Shown here: positions 1 to 7,221 of the stretch, in pieces
Layout: each line of letters opens with the position of its first letter
Numbering within the stretch: position 1 is the first letter of the stretch
DNA from: an uncultured Eubacterium sp.
Lineage (GTDB): Bacteria; Bacillota; Clostridia; Lachnospirales; Lachnospiraceae
DNA length: 43,880 nt
Reading direction: 5' to 3'
Assembly (NCBI GenBank): GCA_910584345.1
Contig: CAJTZX010000035.1
Location: forward strand, 1 to 43,880
Position numbers and translations under genes: made by a program
Notes under the pieces: model-generated
What the model saw: only the letters and a program-made list of their open reading frames with translations
Told to the model about the DNA's origin: nothing
The model's database searches: none

Positions 1-40
1 ATTATAACAGAAATAGAAAAATATAGCTAGTTATTTATAG

Positions 41-256
41 AACATTATACTAGCAGAAAAAATAAAAATTACTAAGCAAAATTTAAGTAATAAAATGAAT
101 AGAGATGATTTTTCAACGTTAGAATTAGTTGAAATTGCAGATGCATTGAATATGAGATTAATTTTAAAAAATATTTCTGATGAAAAAGAATATTTAATAG
201 ATTATCCAGCAAATTGCAAAGGGAAACCTAAACGTACAAATAAAACTTCTGAATAA
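41..256 (+). pseudogene. XRE-type helix-turn-helix regulator, N-terminally truncated remnant
   Basis: An open frame follows a TAG at 38-40 and runs to TAA at 254-256. Its product contains ITKQNLSNKMNRDD followed by LELVEIADALNM, which looks like the recognition helix and following helix of a small XRE-family DNA-binding protein. The first helices and a convincing start codon are missing. The only early ATG (95) lies inside the domain and has no ribosome binding site. I therefore read it as a broken gene rather than a functional repressor. A good terminator lies directly downstream. Such small regulators are common on plasmids and conjugative elements, which fits the decayed mobile genes that follow. 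The window edge is close, but the in-frame stop at 38 shows the break is not just caused by the edge. Confidence 0.5.
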
Positions 257-270
257 TAATTATCTTCATG

Positions 271-307
271 ACACTAATAAATACCGTATTATTTATTAGT
301 GTTTTTA
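271..307 (+). terminator. Rho-independent terminator after the HTH remnant
   Basis: A perfect 13-bp stem (ACACTAATAAATA at 271-283 with its complement at 290-302) encloses a 6-nt loop and is followed by a T-rich tract. The stem is AT-rich, but its length and position 14 nt after the stop codon support a real terminator. Confidence 0.7.
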
Positions 308-458
308 TTTATTCTTATCTTTCAAATACACTTATTAGTTAATTTTAACAAATATCGATAAATCAATTAATGTATTCTGTATATTGCAAAAGAAAACTTA
401 TAAGTGTATAAAAGCCCTATCAAACAACAATCAAAAGCTCATTGGCAATTGAATAGTC

Positions 459-487
459 TTTACACTCTCAGCCACATACGCTATAAT
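459..487 (+). promoter_or_regulatory. Sigma-A promoter of cassette A
   Basis: TTTACA (459-464) and TATAAT (482-487) are separated by 17 bp, close to the ideal vegetative promoter. The identical arrangement occurs in cassette B. The ATG at 487 overlaps the -10 box, so it should not be in the transcript. This is why the ORF start is placed at 534. Confidence 0.8.
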
Positions 488-533
488 GATTATAGCAATC
501 AACAACTGCATCAATTATAAAGGCGGTGAGAAT

Positions 534-692
534 ATGGAGGTAATGGAAATGACAGCAAAAGAAACAACGAATATAATTCTTAAATTAACACAAGAAGGGT
601 GGGACGCAAAGAAAATAAATGAGTTTTTAGTATTTATTGAAACACATAAACCGTCTGAAGACGAAGCAATGAATATACTTAAAAACCAGTAA
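534..692 (+). CDS. Small hypothetical protein (52 aa) carried by cassette A
   Basis: The ATG at 534 is preceded by AAAGGCGGTGAG, a strong ribosome binding site. An in-frame ATG at 487 overlaps the promoter -10 box and is rejected. The product is acidic and predicted helical. It contains TAKETTNIILKLTQEGW, then DAKKINEFLVFIET, then a short tail ending NILKNQ. It has no signal peptide or membrane segment and I do not recognise the family. The GW followed by a second helix could suit a small helical binding protein, but that is a guess. The stop is followed by CCACTAA, as in cassette B, and then by a terminator, so it is transcribed as a one-gene unit. The same flanks at 13.8 kb enclose a different protein. 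Confidence 0.65.
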   Translation: MEVMEMTAKETTNIILKLTQEGWDAKKINEFLVFIETHKPSEDEAMNILKNQ

Positions 693-704
693 CCACTAAA
701 CCAG

Positions 705-746
705 AGTGTAAAGTCTATTGAATTGCCAATATGCTTTACACTTTTT
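705..746 (+). terminator. Terminator of cassette A
   Basis: AGTGTAAAG (705-713) pairs perfectly with CTTTACACT (734-742) across a 20-nt loop and is followed by TTTTTG. The loop itself contains the outer part of the cassette's right inverted repeat. The same hairpin is conserved in cassette B. Confidence 0.75.
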
Positions 747-764
747 GTTTAGGGAGGTTATGAC

Positions 765-935
765 ATGAATAAATATTTTGAGAATATCAGGACACTTGAA
801 GAATTAAGAAAACAATACAAAGAATTATTAAAGCTGCATCACCCTGATAACGGGTGCAGCAGTTTCATTTCAAAATCCACTGCTGCATCCTTATATTTTC
901 AAAAAAAAAATCGGTATAAAATTACAAAATATTGA
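765..935 (+). pseudogene. J-domain (DnaJ-like) protein, C-terminally broken
   Basis: The start is well supported: GGGAGG precedes the ATG at 765. The first 30 residues contain LEELRKQYKELLKLHHPDNG, with the HPD tripeptide that defines a J-domain helix II-III loop. Small J-domain proteins of this kind occur on conjugative elements and phages of Clostridia. Immediately after HHPDNG the sequence stops resembling the family (CSSFISKSTAASLYFQ) and terminates at 56 aa, with helices III and IV absent. The break coincides with a hairpin (852-890). Transcription could come from cassette A only if its terminator is leaky. I conclude it is a truncated remnant, although a 56-aa product could still be made. 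Confidence 0.6.
852..890 (+). repeat. Hairpin at the J-domain break point
   Basis: GGGTGCAGCAGT (852-863) and ACTGCTGCATCC (879-890) pair at 11 of 12 positions, with one G-T pair. The hairpin begins exactly where J-domain homology ends, which suggests it marks a deletion or insertion scar. No T-run follows, so it is not a standard terminator. Confidence 0.5.
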
Positions 936-1741
936 ATTTTTAAAGAAAGCAAGATAAACCATCATAGCATGTGAGGATTTTTGACAATAAATACTATTAC
1001 AATGACGAAATGAATTTTTAAATAATTTAAATTCAATTTAGAAATTATCAGATAATTTAACAGAATAAAAAGTGCAGATTTTAATGAAACAGAATGCAGC
1101 AGTACATATTGTATCAGATATATTATTGTCAGGATACACTGTATACTAAAATTTTATATTTCATGTGAATGATTATAAGATATTTCAGAAGTATCAGGCA
1201 AAATGCAAGCGGATATTGAAAAGCATTGGATAGATTGTGCCAGTTAATTTTTAAACTGTGTGCAAATAAATTGCAAAAATAATAGAAAGTTTGAAAAAAT
1301 AAGGCTGTGAGAGTTGAAATACATTCTTACAGCTTCGTTTTATTTAATGAATAAATTTAGAATGATGGACATTACTTCTATCTTTTCTTATACTGATTTC
1401 TAATGTATTATACAGACTCTCTGAGCGCGTTTACAGTGGAATATAGGGCTTGTAACGGTGTGGGTGTAAATTTTTAGGGTAAGTGTTTAAAATTGAAATT
1501 TGGGCAAAATACGGCATACGGCGTTATAAAGCTAAGGATATAAAAGTATCCTGATGAATGTACTACTGGTATATTTACATTATTTTCAAGACACTTTATT
1601 ATCCTAAAGCATGTTTCTGTTCTACTGGCAAGGGGGAGGCTGAATTTCAGAATTATCGAACTGTATAGGAGTATATTACAGTTCTGATACTTTAAGTACC
1701 TAATATATAACTGCACCTGAAAATCTAAACACAAATAATTT
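936..1741. other. Gene-free AT-rich stretch
   Basis: I see no gene in these 800 bases. All frames are short and lack ribosome binding sites. The minus-strand frame at 1474-1734 has no start context and no recognisable motif. A weak hairpin near 1312-1340 is followed by TTTTATTT and could be a terminator. The region probably consists of eroded mobile-element DNA. Confidence 0.4.
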
Positions 1742-2239
1742 TTATATCATTTTTTGTTCTTGTTTTCTTTTACAATATTCATCATACCATACAACCTCTT
1801 TCGTATCATTTATTAAGATTCTTACATTTTTTAGGTTATAGTGTCTCTCTAAATAATCAACTTGTAAATCATCAAAAAGTGCTTCATCACAATCCACATT
1901 CTCTAAAATTACGTCACTTAAGTCTGCCCCCACTAAATCTGCTCTACATAAGTAAGATCCACTTAAATCTGCATTTTTTAAATTTGCATTTTTTAAATTT
2001 GCATCTGATAAATCTGAATCTAATAATATTGCATTTACTAATATTGCATTTCTTAAGTCTATGCTAACCATATATGCAGCATTAAAACGAGTATCTGACA
2101 AATCAGCATTAATCTTAGACGCTTCACATAAATCTGCTACTATTAACTCTGCACTTCTTAAATCAGCCCTATCTAAATTTGCATTAGTCAATTTTGCATC
2201 ATACAACTTTGCTCCATATAAAGTCGACTTCGACATCAC
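1742..2239 (-). pseudogene. Pentapeptide-repeat C-terminal part of a broken NACHT protein
   Basis: This frame encodes a long run of pentapeptide repeats (A[N/D]LXX, e.g. ANLDR, ADLRS, ADLSD, ANLKN) of about 20 units. Such repeats fold as a right-handed quadrilateral beta helix. A short non-repeat tail follows (LQVDYLERHYNLKNVRILI). It is in the same frame as the upstream NACHT segment and is separated by a single TAA at 2249-2251. Reading that codon as TTA restores an unbroken five-residue periodicity across the junction (ANLKG ANLKK AVMSK STLYG). So this is not an independent gene but the end of the NACHT gene after a nonsense mutation. The GTG at 2239 lies a few bases after the stop and has no good ribosome binding site, so separate translation is doubtful. 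Confidence 0.8.
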
Positions 2240-2248
2240 TGCTTTTTT

Positions 2249-3429
2249 TTAATTAGCCCCTTTTAAATTAGCATGTGAAAAATTAATTTTTCTTAAATCA
2301 AATTCCTCTAAATCAACCCTCTCTAGTTCTACATTTTGTAAATTTAACACCACATTTTTGTTGTAATTCAAATAATTTCTTATAGTAACATCAAAAGAAA
2401 TATGACCTTTTTCCCAAAAATGAATAATTTCAAGTATATTTGCAAACACATTCAGCTCACTCTTAATAATATCTTTATATCTTTTTTTAGTAAAATAAGT
2501 CATTCCATTTTGTAGCATTATTTGAAATGATTTACATATTTTTTCAAACATTCCATCATATCCATATAATTCCCTTTTCATAACCTTATGCTTCATACAC
2601 TTTAATATTTGATTGGGTAAAATATTGCCTTTCAGCAACTCTCCCAGAGCACAGGCAATTTTCTTTTCTGAATTAAATTGATTTATAGATTCAAAAATAA
2701 ATTCTGCCACAAAATATTCATAAATGGAGCGATGCACAAAAAATAATTTTTCTATATCTATTCCTTCACAGTGTTTTATTGATTTAAAGTAATTACCAAT
2801 CTTAAAATCTTGTTTTATATTTTCATTTAGTTGCTTGCTTTCTTGCATAACCAAATTACAGATATTCTCATATTCTTCTCGCGGAATACTAGCCTCGTCA
2901 GGATTGTTCTCAAACATCCAAAATGCAATCTCTCTTGAAATTTGATGTATCTGTACCTTCACTCTACTAATTCTATGCAAATTTTCATACATTTTATAAT
3001 CTATACACCTATCATAAATACCACCACTTTTTAGCGAAAAAATTTGGTCATACACATCTACAATAGAATCATTTTTATCAATAACGATGTCTAAGGCTAA
3101 AACCATATATAAAATAAGGGGTATTCCAAAAATTTCTCTATTATTCCTAATTTTCTTTATCATTTTTTCTGGCAAGTCATTTTTTATCGCATTTCTATAT
3201 ATTTGACAAAAACTAATAATTTGATGTTCTGTCCAAGGCTGCAGAGTAATATAATCACATTCAATTCTATTTAATTGTGAAATATAGTTTTCTCTACATG
3301 TAATAAACAATTTAAAATTGTTTATAGGACTTTCTCTTACAAATTTCCTATATAAATAATTTAATATATTTTCTCTACCATATTTAATTTCTATTTCATC
3401 TAATCCGTCGATAATTACTATTTTTTTTC
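2249..3429 (-). pseudogene. NACHT NTPase middle part (Walker B to start of pentapeptide repeats)
   Basis: Translated from about 3429, the frame begins KKIVIIDGLDEIE, a Walker B motif of NACHT/STAND NTPases. Next come FKLFITCREN (sensor-like strand) and WTEHQIISFCQIY. It continues through a helical NACHT-associated region with HRSIYEYFVAEFIFESI and ends in the first pentapeptide units (VDLEEFDLRKINFSHANLKGAN). Bacterial NACHT proteins are related to animal NLRs, and several defend against phage. The segment has no start codon of its own at the right place. It is continuous with the Walker A segment (3418-3711) only if one base is restored in an A8 run. A TAA then cuts it from the remaining repeats. 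The gene is inactive unless slippage or recoding rescues it. Confidence 0.75.
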
Positions 3430-3893
3430 TAATATACTATATGTTAAATTCAAACTTTTAAATATTTCATCTAAAATATCATAATCTTTGCTTGTATTAT
3501 TCCACTCTATATATTTTAAATCTGAAACAAATTGATAAACTAATATATTATCTATAAAATTTTTAAAATGTGCTGTAATCCAGGTTATCAAAGTACTTTT
3601 CCCTATTCCTGGCAAACCTAATATAAGAAGCATTTTATTTTCATTTTTTTCATATATATACTTTGACAACAATATATCTAAATTATCAAATTCATTTCTA
3701 TTTTTCCCCATATAAAATGTGGGAGATGTTCATCTATATATACATCCTTTAATTTAACATTTACACCAGCATTTTCATCCCATTCACTAAAATCATTCAG
3801 GAACATATTAGTGTCCCATTTTTTAGCGTATTCTTGTGTTCTGCTTTGTATCTGATTATTTTCTTCTATCTTTATATTTTGCAGCCACAGTCA
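3418..3893 (-). pseudogene. NACHT NTPase N-terminal part with Walker A
   Basis: The frame from 3711 contains MLLILGLPGIGKSTLITWI, a clear P-loop, and ends at TAG just after an eight-A run (3421-3428 on the plus strand). One extra A would lead directly into the Walker B frame. Upstream, another frame (3893-3712) encodes YAKKWDTNMFLNDF, then VKLKDVYIDEHLPHFIWGK, which looks like the native linker before the NACHT domain. It joins the P-loop frame if one A is restored in the five-A run at about 3702-3706. Further upstream the sequence runs into the truncated end of the endonuclease gene, so the true N-terminal effector domain is lost. The gene therefore has a 5' truncation, two single-base frameshifts in A tracts, and the downstream stop. 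Confidence 0.7.
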
Positions 3894-4263
3894 GAATGTC
3901 AGCCTGTTTCATTGCCTTATAATCTGCAAATGCCTCCTCCGGCATATCCCATTCTGACAGCCGTACAGGCTTTTCAGTACCGGAAAATGTAATCACGGAA
4001 TAATACTTTTTCTTTTTCCCGCTGTAATACACTCCAAGCGGCAGCGTATTCTCTTCTGTCTGTCCTTCCGAATACGCCTTCTTACAATTAACAAGCAGAT
4101 TATTCAACCCCTGCAGCAGTATACAACAGTTATCAGGATGATATACTTTTGACCCACTGCTGAATAACTCCTTATCCACTGCCATTGTTTCCCCTTCCAC
4201 TTCATAATAATGCTCCAGATACCATCTTACAAATAACTTCGGCTCATCAAGCCACCCCGCCAC
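3856..4263 (-). pseudogene. HNH/AP2-type endonuclease-like protein, C-terminal half
   Basis: The frame reads AGWLDEPKLFVRWYLEHYYE, AVDKELFSSGSKVYHPDNCC, then LPLGVYYSGKKKKYYSVITF. This is the layout of phage and conjugative-element HNH endonucleases with an AP2-like DNA-binding region. It continues the 4227-4820 frame after a one-base frameshift at about 4255: HVEM in that frame joins AGWLDEP here. The C-terminus is also cut. The usual ending YKDRIPKxLYxAL becomes YKDRRK-stop, and NACHT sequence follows immediately. It lacks an independent start with a ribosome binding site. It is therefore the second half of a frameshifted and truncated gene. Confidence 0.65.
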
Positions 4264-4820
4264 ATTTCAACATGCGCATAACACCCAGGCCTGTTTTCTC
4301 CTTCCATGCATCTTTTCCGAATGCTGTAATAGACATGATACGCTTTTTCACTGGCCCTATTCTGGTATTCTATATATTCCTGTTCAAGCTCCAGACTATC
4401 CAATGTCATCCTTCCAGCTTTTAATTCTGCAAAATCATTTTTAGAAACATAGATCAGATTTTTGTACCAGTTATTAGCGAAATCGCCATCCTTATGCCAT
4501 ACCCTCTCCCTTCCCTTATATTGTACAAGAAAAGATTCAGCAACCAGTATATCAGGCGCGGCCTCTCTTCTGTACCTGTTTGTTTCGCTTATCTTTTCAC
4601 CTTTCCGCTTCCCTTTTGCTATTGTGCGCTCATAATGTTCAATTTCAAACACAGTTAAATGTACATTTCCCTGTTTATGCATATAAAAAGTATTTTTATC
4701 TTTATGGTTCAGGTTGTTCACGCACCTTCCATAATTGCTAATCCAGTAATTTTCAGTATCCTTTACGCGAACAAACACCTCAAACGCGTTTTTAAGCGAA
4801 ACTTTTATCGGATGCTCCAC
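4227..4820 (-). pseudogene. HNH homing-endonuclease-like protein, N-terminal half
   Basis: The GTG start at 4820 is preceded by AAAGGAAT. The N-terminus VKDTENYWISNYGRCVN resembles a NUMOD4-type motif (a short strand with W-I-S-N-Y-G-R) found in HNH homing endonucleases. AAPDILVAESFLVQYKGRERVWHKDGDFANNWYKNLIYVS carries the ArVAexF...vDHxDGdxxNNxxxNL-like core, read here as HKDGDFANNWYKNL. The frame leaves the family after YAHVEM and stops at 4227, while homology resumes in the overlapping frame. One lost base explains this. These genes are usually selfish phage or conjugative-element passengers. It is probably non-functional. Confidence 0.6.
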
Positions 4821-5638
4821 TGGAACCTATTCCTTTCGATATGATTATTAGAAAGCAGTCCCAGAGCAGGAACCACTCAGACAGCATCCACAGATATGTG
4901 GACACGAAAAGAAGGTGTCTCACAAACGGGCTCCCTTGAAATAAGGTGATACCCATTTGGGCTACACCACATAATTATTTTAAATATTTATCTGACTGCT
5001 GACTTCCCGCCAGAATTGGCGATATGATATGTTTTATTTAGATTGTTTTATGACATTTCCTGTTTTGGAAACACTGATTTTCCCACTTATGGGGGCTATG
5101 TTTGCATTATTTTGAAACTTTCACAGGTACTTAGAATACAGACCTGAATTTTGATTCACTATTTTTTCATAGAGTTGTACCATGGTGATACAACTTTTCG
5201 CACATTTATGTGTGATTAACTCATCTTTTTGTTTAAGGTTTTTCGTTTTGCATAGAAACATTTTTTAAATCGGGAAAAATTTTACAAAAAATCATTCACA
5301 CCCATTCAGGCTAACCGCTGAAAGTTCAATACAAACAGTTATTTCACTGTCCACATCTGGTCAGTCAGTTATCATCTCACCAAACCTTTTTTAAGGTCTG
5401 CTTCGTCCCGTAATCTTTATCCCGAATACCATTTTTGTACCCGTGTTCAGATTCCCATTTTGGAAGTTGGTTAAATCGACATCTGAAATAATATGTATAA
5501 AAATATAAAGAGATTTAAAGAAAATATAAACAATATTAATCCCGAAAAAATTATCGGCGACACCGATAACAATTTATTTCTAAGGCAGCAAATTGCTCCT
5601 TTTGAATTTCTAAAGCCTCCTTTAACAACTGGAATTTT
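4821..5638. other. Gene-poor stretch with a weak plus-strand ORF
   Basis: I see no recognisable gene. A plus-strand frame at 5493-5720 (start MYKNIKRFKENINNINPEK) has a lysine- and asparagine-rich N-terminus like the start of a real protein. It lacks a ribosome binding site and runs antisense into the 5639-5863 frame, so it may be the first 45 codons of a lost gene. The 4860-5000 segment has short inverted repeats but no structure I can name. Confidence 0.35.
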
Positions 5639-5863
5639 CTACTCGGCATATATTTCTAAAAATGATGTAATTTTCCCATGTGTGTATTCACCCTCAGTCA
5701 GACCAATCTCCGGATCATAATACTTATTGTCTAAAACAGTGTCCCATGCGTATACCCCGCATCTGTATGAACCGTCAGAATCGAATACTTGTAGGGAACA
5801 GGATTCTTCTGTTTCCTCAAATGTTGAATGTTTTTCCCTAAATTCATAATCATTTTCCTCCAT
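5639..5863 (-). CDS. Hypothetical protein (up to 74 aa), possibly a C-terminal fragment
   Basis: The frame encodes an acidic product with SLQVFDSDGSYRCGVYAWD and DPEIGLTEGEYTHGKI, which has protein-like composition. I do not recognise it. There is no ribosome binding site upstream of the ATG at 5863 (the GGAGG lies within the first codons). It may therefore be the end of a longer gene whose start has been lost. It could equally be a chance frame. Confidence 0.3.
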   Translation of the reverse strand: MEENDYEFREKHSTFEETEESCSLQVFDSDGSYRCGVYAWDTVLDNKYYDPEIGLTEGEYTHGKITSFLEIYAE

Positions 5864-6031
5864 TTATCTGTTGATAAAACATTTAATTTACCGTTTGCAT
5901 ATAACAGAGTAATAAATGAAAATCCACCATACCAAAAGCAACATTTGAGAAGATAATGACAACTAACGATTTACATCACCATTTCTCTCCATCTGCCATT
6001 CCCCCTATTTCCACATCCAATCAAATATAAA

Positions 6032-6392
6032 TCAACTCACTGTTATGATTTCCTCCGCCTGGTTGCGGGTATTGTTCATCCGCCCTACTCATTCAAGCTG
6101 GTTCCGGGCTTTCAGTTCCTCGGTCACTCCCTATGCGGCTTCCATCTGCTCCATGATTAAGTCAAGCCTTCCTCCGCCTGCTTGGTCAGGTCGGCAAGGT
6201 ATGTCCACAATTTCTCGGTCAGGACAAGGGAGCTGTACCGTGCCGGGTGTTCCTGTTTGAGATATTCCCGGTGCAGCCGCCCATAGCGTCCGATGGGGCA
6301 GTTCTCCTCCGGTAGCTTCAAGTCCGGGATATAGTAGTCACCTACCAGAATATAATTAATGCCGTTCTCTGTGATTCTTTCAGTTTTTCCAT
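6032..6392 (-). pseudogene. TnpV-like transposon protein remnant
   Basis: From an ATG at 6392 with GGAGGGAACGAC before it, homology to TnpV (a small protein of Tn4451-type elements) is split over several frames. The recognisable pieces are GDYYIPDLKLPEENCPIGRYG, YLADLTKQAEEG, GVTEELKARNQLE and VGRMNNTRNQAEEI. At least one frameshift near the start, one after AEEGLT, and in-frame TAG and TGA codons separate these pieces. The order and spacing match the ~120-aa family. The cognate recombinase (TnpX) is absent. This marks the former presence of a Tn4451-like or related element. Confidence 0.65.
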
Positions 6393-6420
6393 TGTCGTTC
6401 CCTCCTGTGGTGGAAGCATT

Positions 6421-6580
6421 GCCAATCTATTGTATCAGATATTCAAATATGCTACTGAATATGATATTATCCACAAAGATTATCCACAATACATCAGGAT
6501 TACCAAAGTCGAAGATGATGAAAGCTGGCGTACCATTTACCCATGAAGAACTCTTACAAAAATCTTTCAAATGTAGTATA
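6421..6580 (+). pseudogene. Tyrosine recombinase/integrase fragment
   Basis: The plus frame from 6421 reads NLLYQIFKYATEYDIIHKDY, then PQYIRITKVEDDES. This resembles the core-binding domain of phage or conjugative-transposon integrases (typical pattern: lFkYAxendiixkdyxxyvxi). After a frameshift near 6535 it continues VPFTHEELLQK, matching the following ipFTxeEi segment. Neither the N-terminus nor any catalytic residue remains. It is a short relic, read opposite to the adjacent TnpV remnant. Confidence 0.55.
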
Positions 6581-6618
6581 GCAGGAAATATTCGAATTAT
6601 GAATATATGCTCAAGAAG

Positions 6619-7221
6619 CTACTCGCGAAAACTGTTTTCCACAATGCCTGGAAGCAGCGTATAAACAGAACAGCCCATCTGTTTTTCAAACATTGCCTTA
6701 ATCTCTAAAATTTTTTTCCATCTGTCTACCGTCGCCGGGTGAACACCATATCGTATCGTAACATCTACAAACCTCTTTTCCAAAAGACAAAAACCTGTCG
6801 GCAAAGCCAGGGAGTCACATAACTGCACCAGCCGGTCATAATCATCATAGACAGCGTTCGCAACAAACTCTTTCATAAACAAATATTCGTCATCACTTAC
6901 ATCAAACACACCGATAGATGTATCAACATCCTGTATCATAAACGCGTGGGATATGCATATTTGTGCTGCTTTTTCCCACCCACGTTCCATACAGTAACGA
7001 TATCCGTCTATCAAATGCTTTTCCGAGCTCACCCCTGCATAACGTCCAATATCGTGTAACAATCCAAAAAGGTAAGCTTGCTCAGCTGATAAATGTTTAC
7101 AGTGCAGCGCAATATTTTTACAAGCCTGTGCTACATATCTGGAATGATCTACCCAGGCTCCTGGATTAGATTCTGACGCTTCTTGCAATGCCAGCTCTGC
7201 ATTCTGTTTATTTAACTCCAT
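6619..7221 (-). CDS. HD-domain phosphohydrolase-like protein (200 aa)
   Basis: Start ATG at 7221 with GGAAAGGG upstream; an in-frame GTG at 7242 is possible but has no Shine-Dalgarno. HSRYVAQACKNIA supplies the first His and LFGLLHDIGRYAG the HD pair, followed by HAFM at the third metal-ligand region. Proteins of this HD type bind divalent metal and hydrolyse phosphoesters, but the substrate cannot be told from sequence. The frame is intact and standard in length, unlike its neighbours. A short unrelated ORF overlaps on the opposite strand and is ignored. It is monocistronic and sits between mobile-element remnants, so it may itself be acquired. Confidence 0.8.
   Translation of the reverse strand: MELNKQNAELALQEASESNPGAWVDHSRYVAQACKNIALHCKHLSAEQAYLFGLLHDIGRYAGVSSEKHLIDGYRYCMERGWEKAAQICISHAFMIQDVDTSIGVFDVSDDEYLFMKEFVANAVYDDYDRLVQLCDSLALPTGFCLLEKRFVDVTIRYGVHPATVDRWKKILEIKAMFEKQMGCSVYTLLPGIVENSFRE

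Larger units (their letters stand above)
433..746 (+). mobile_element. Small-ORF cassette A: inverted-repeat-bounded promoter-ORF-terminator unit
   Basis: The unit has imperfect inverted arms. Positions 441-468 and 703-730 are complementary at 26 of 28 positions, and weaker pairing extends outward to 433 and 738. The left arm ends in CTTTACAC, which supplies the promoter -35. The right arm begins with GTGTAAAG, which forms the terminator stem with another CTTTACAC at 734-741. Inside lie a sigma-A promoter, a leader of about 40 nt with a ribosome binding site, and a 52-aa ORF. A second unit at 13807-14190 shares about 85 bp of promoter and leader and about 45 bp of 3' end, but has an unrelated ORF. 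No transposase is encoded, and I see no clear target-site duplication. Movement is inferred from the two dispersed copies and the inverted ends. Confidence 0.55.

Noticed and set aside
487..533. Leader codons MIIAINNCINYKGGEN conserved in both cassettes as part of the protein
   Set aside because: The first ATG overlaps the -10 box TATAAT, so it should not be transcribed. Conservation is better explained by promoter, leader and ribosome binding site.
1474..1734. An 86-codon minus-strand frame
   Set aside because: No ribosome binding site, no motif, and composition like random AT-rich DNA.
1879..2252. Plus-strand frames over the pentapeptide repeats
   Set aside because: They are antisense shadows of the repeat periodicity.
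1742..3893. A functional NACHT defence system
   Set aside because: Two frameshifts, one stop and loss of the N-terminal domain make a working product unlikely without repeated recoding.
4850..5000. Group II intron or structured RNA
   Set aside because: Short inverted repeats are present, but I find no domain V-like hairpin, no reverse transcriptase gene and no known motif.
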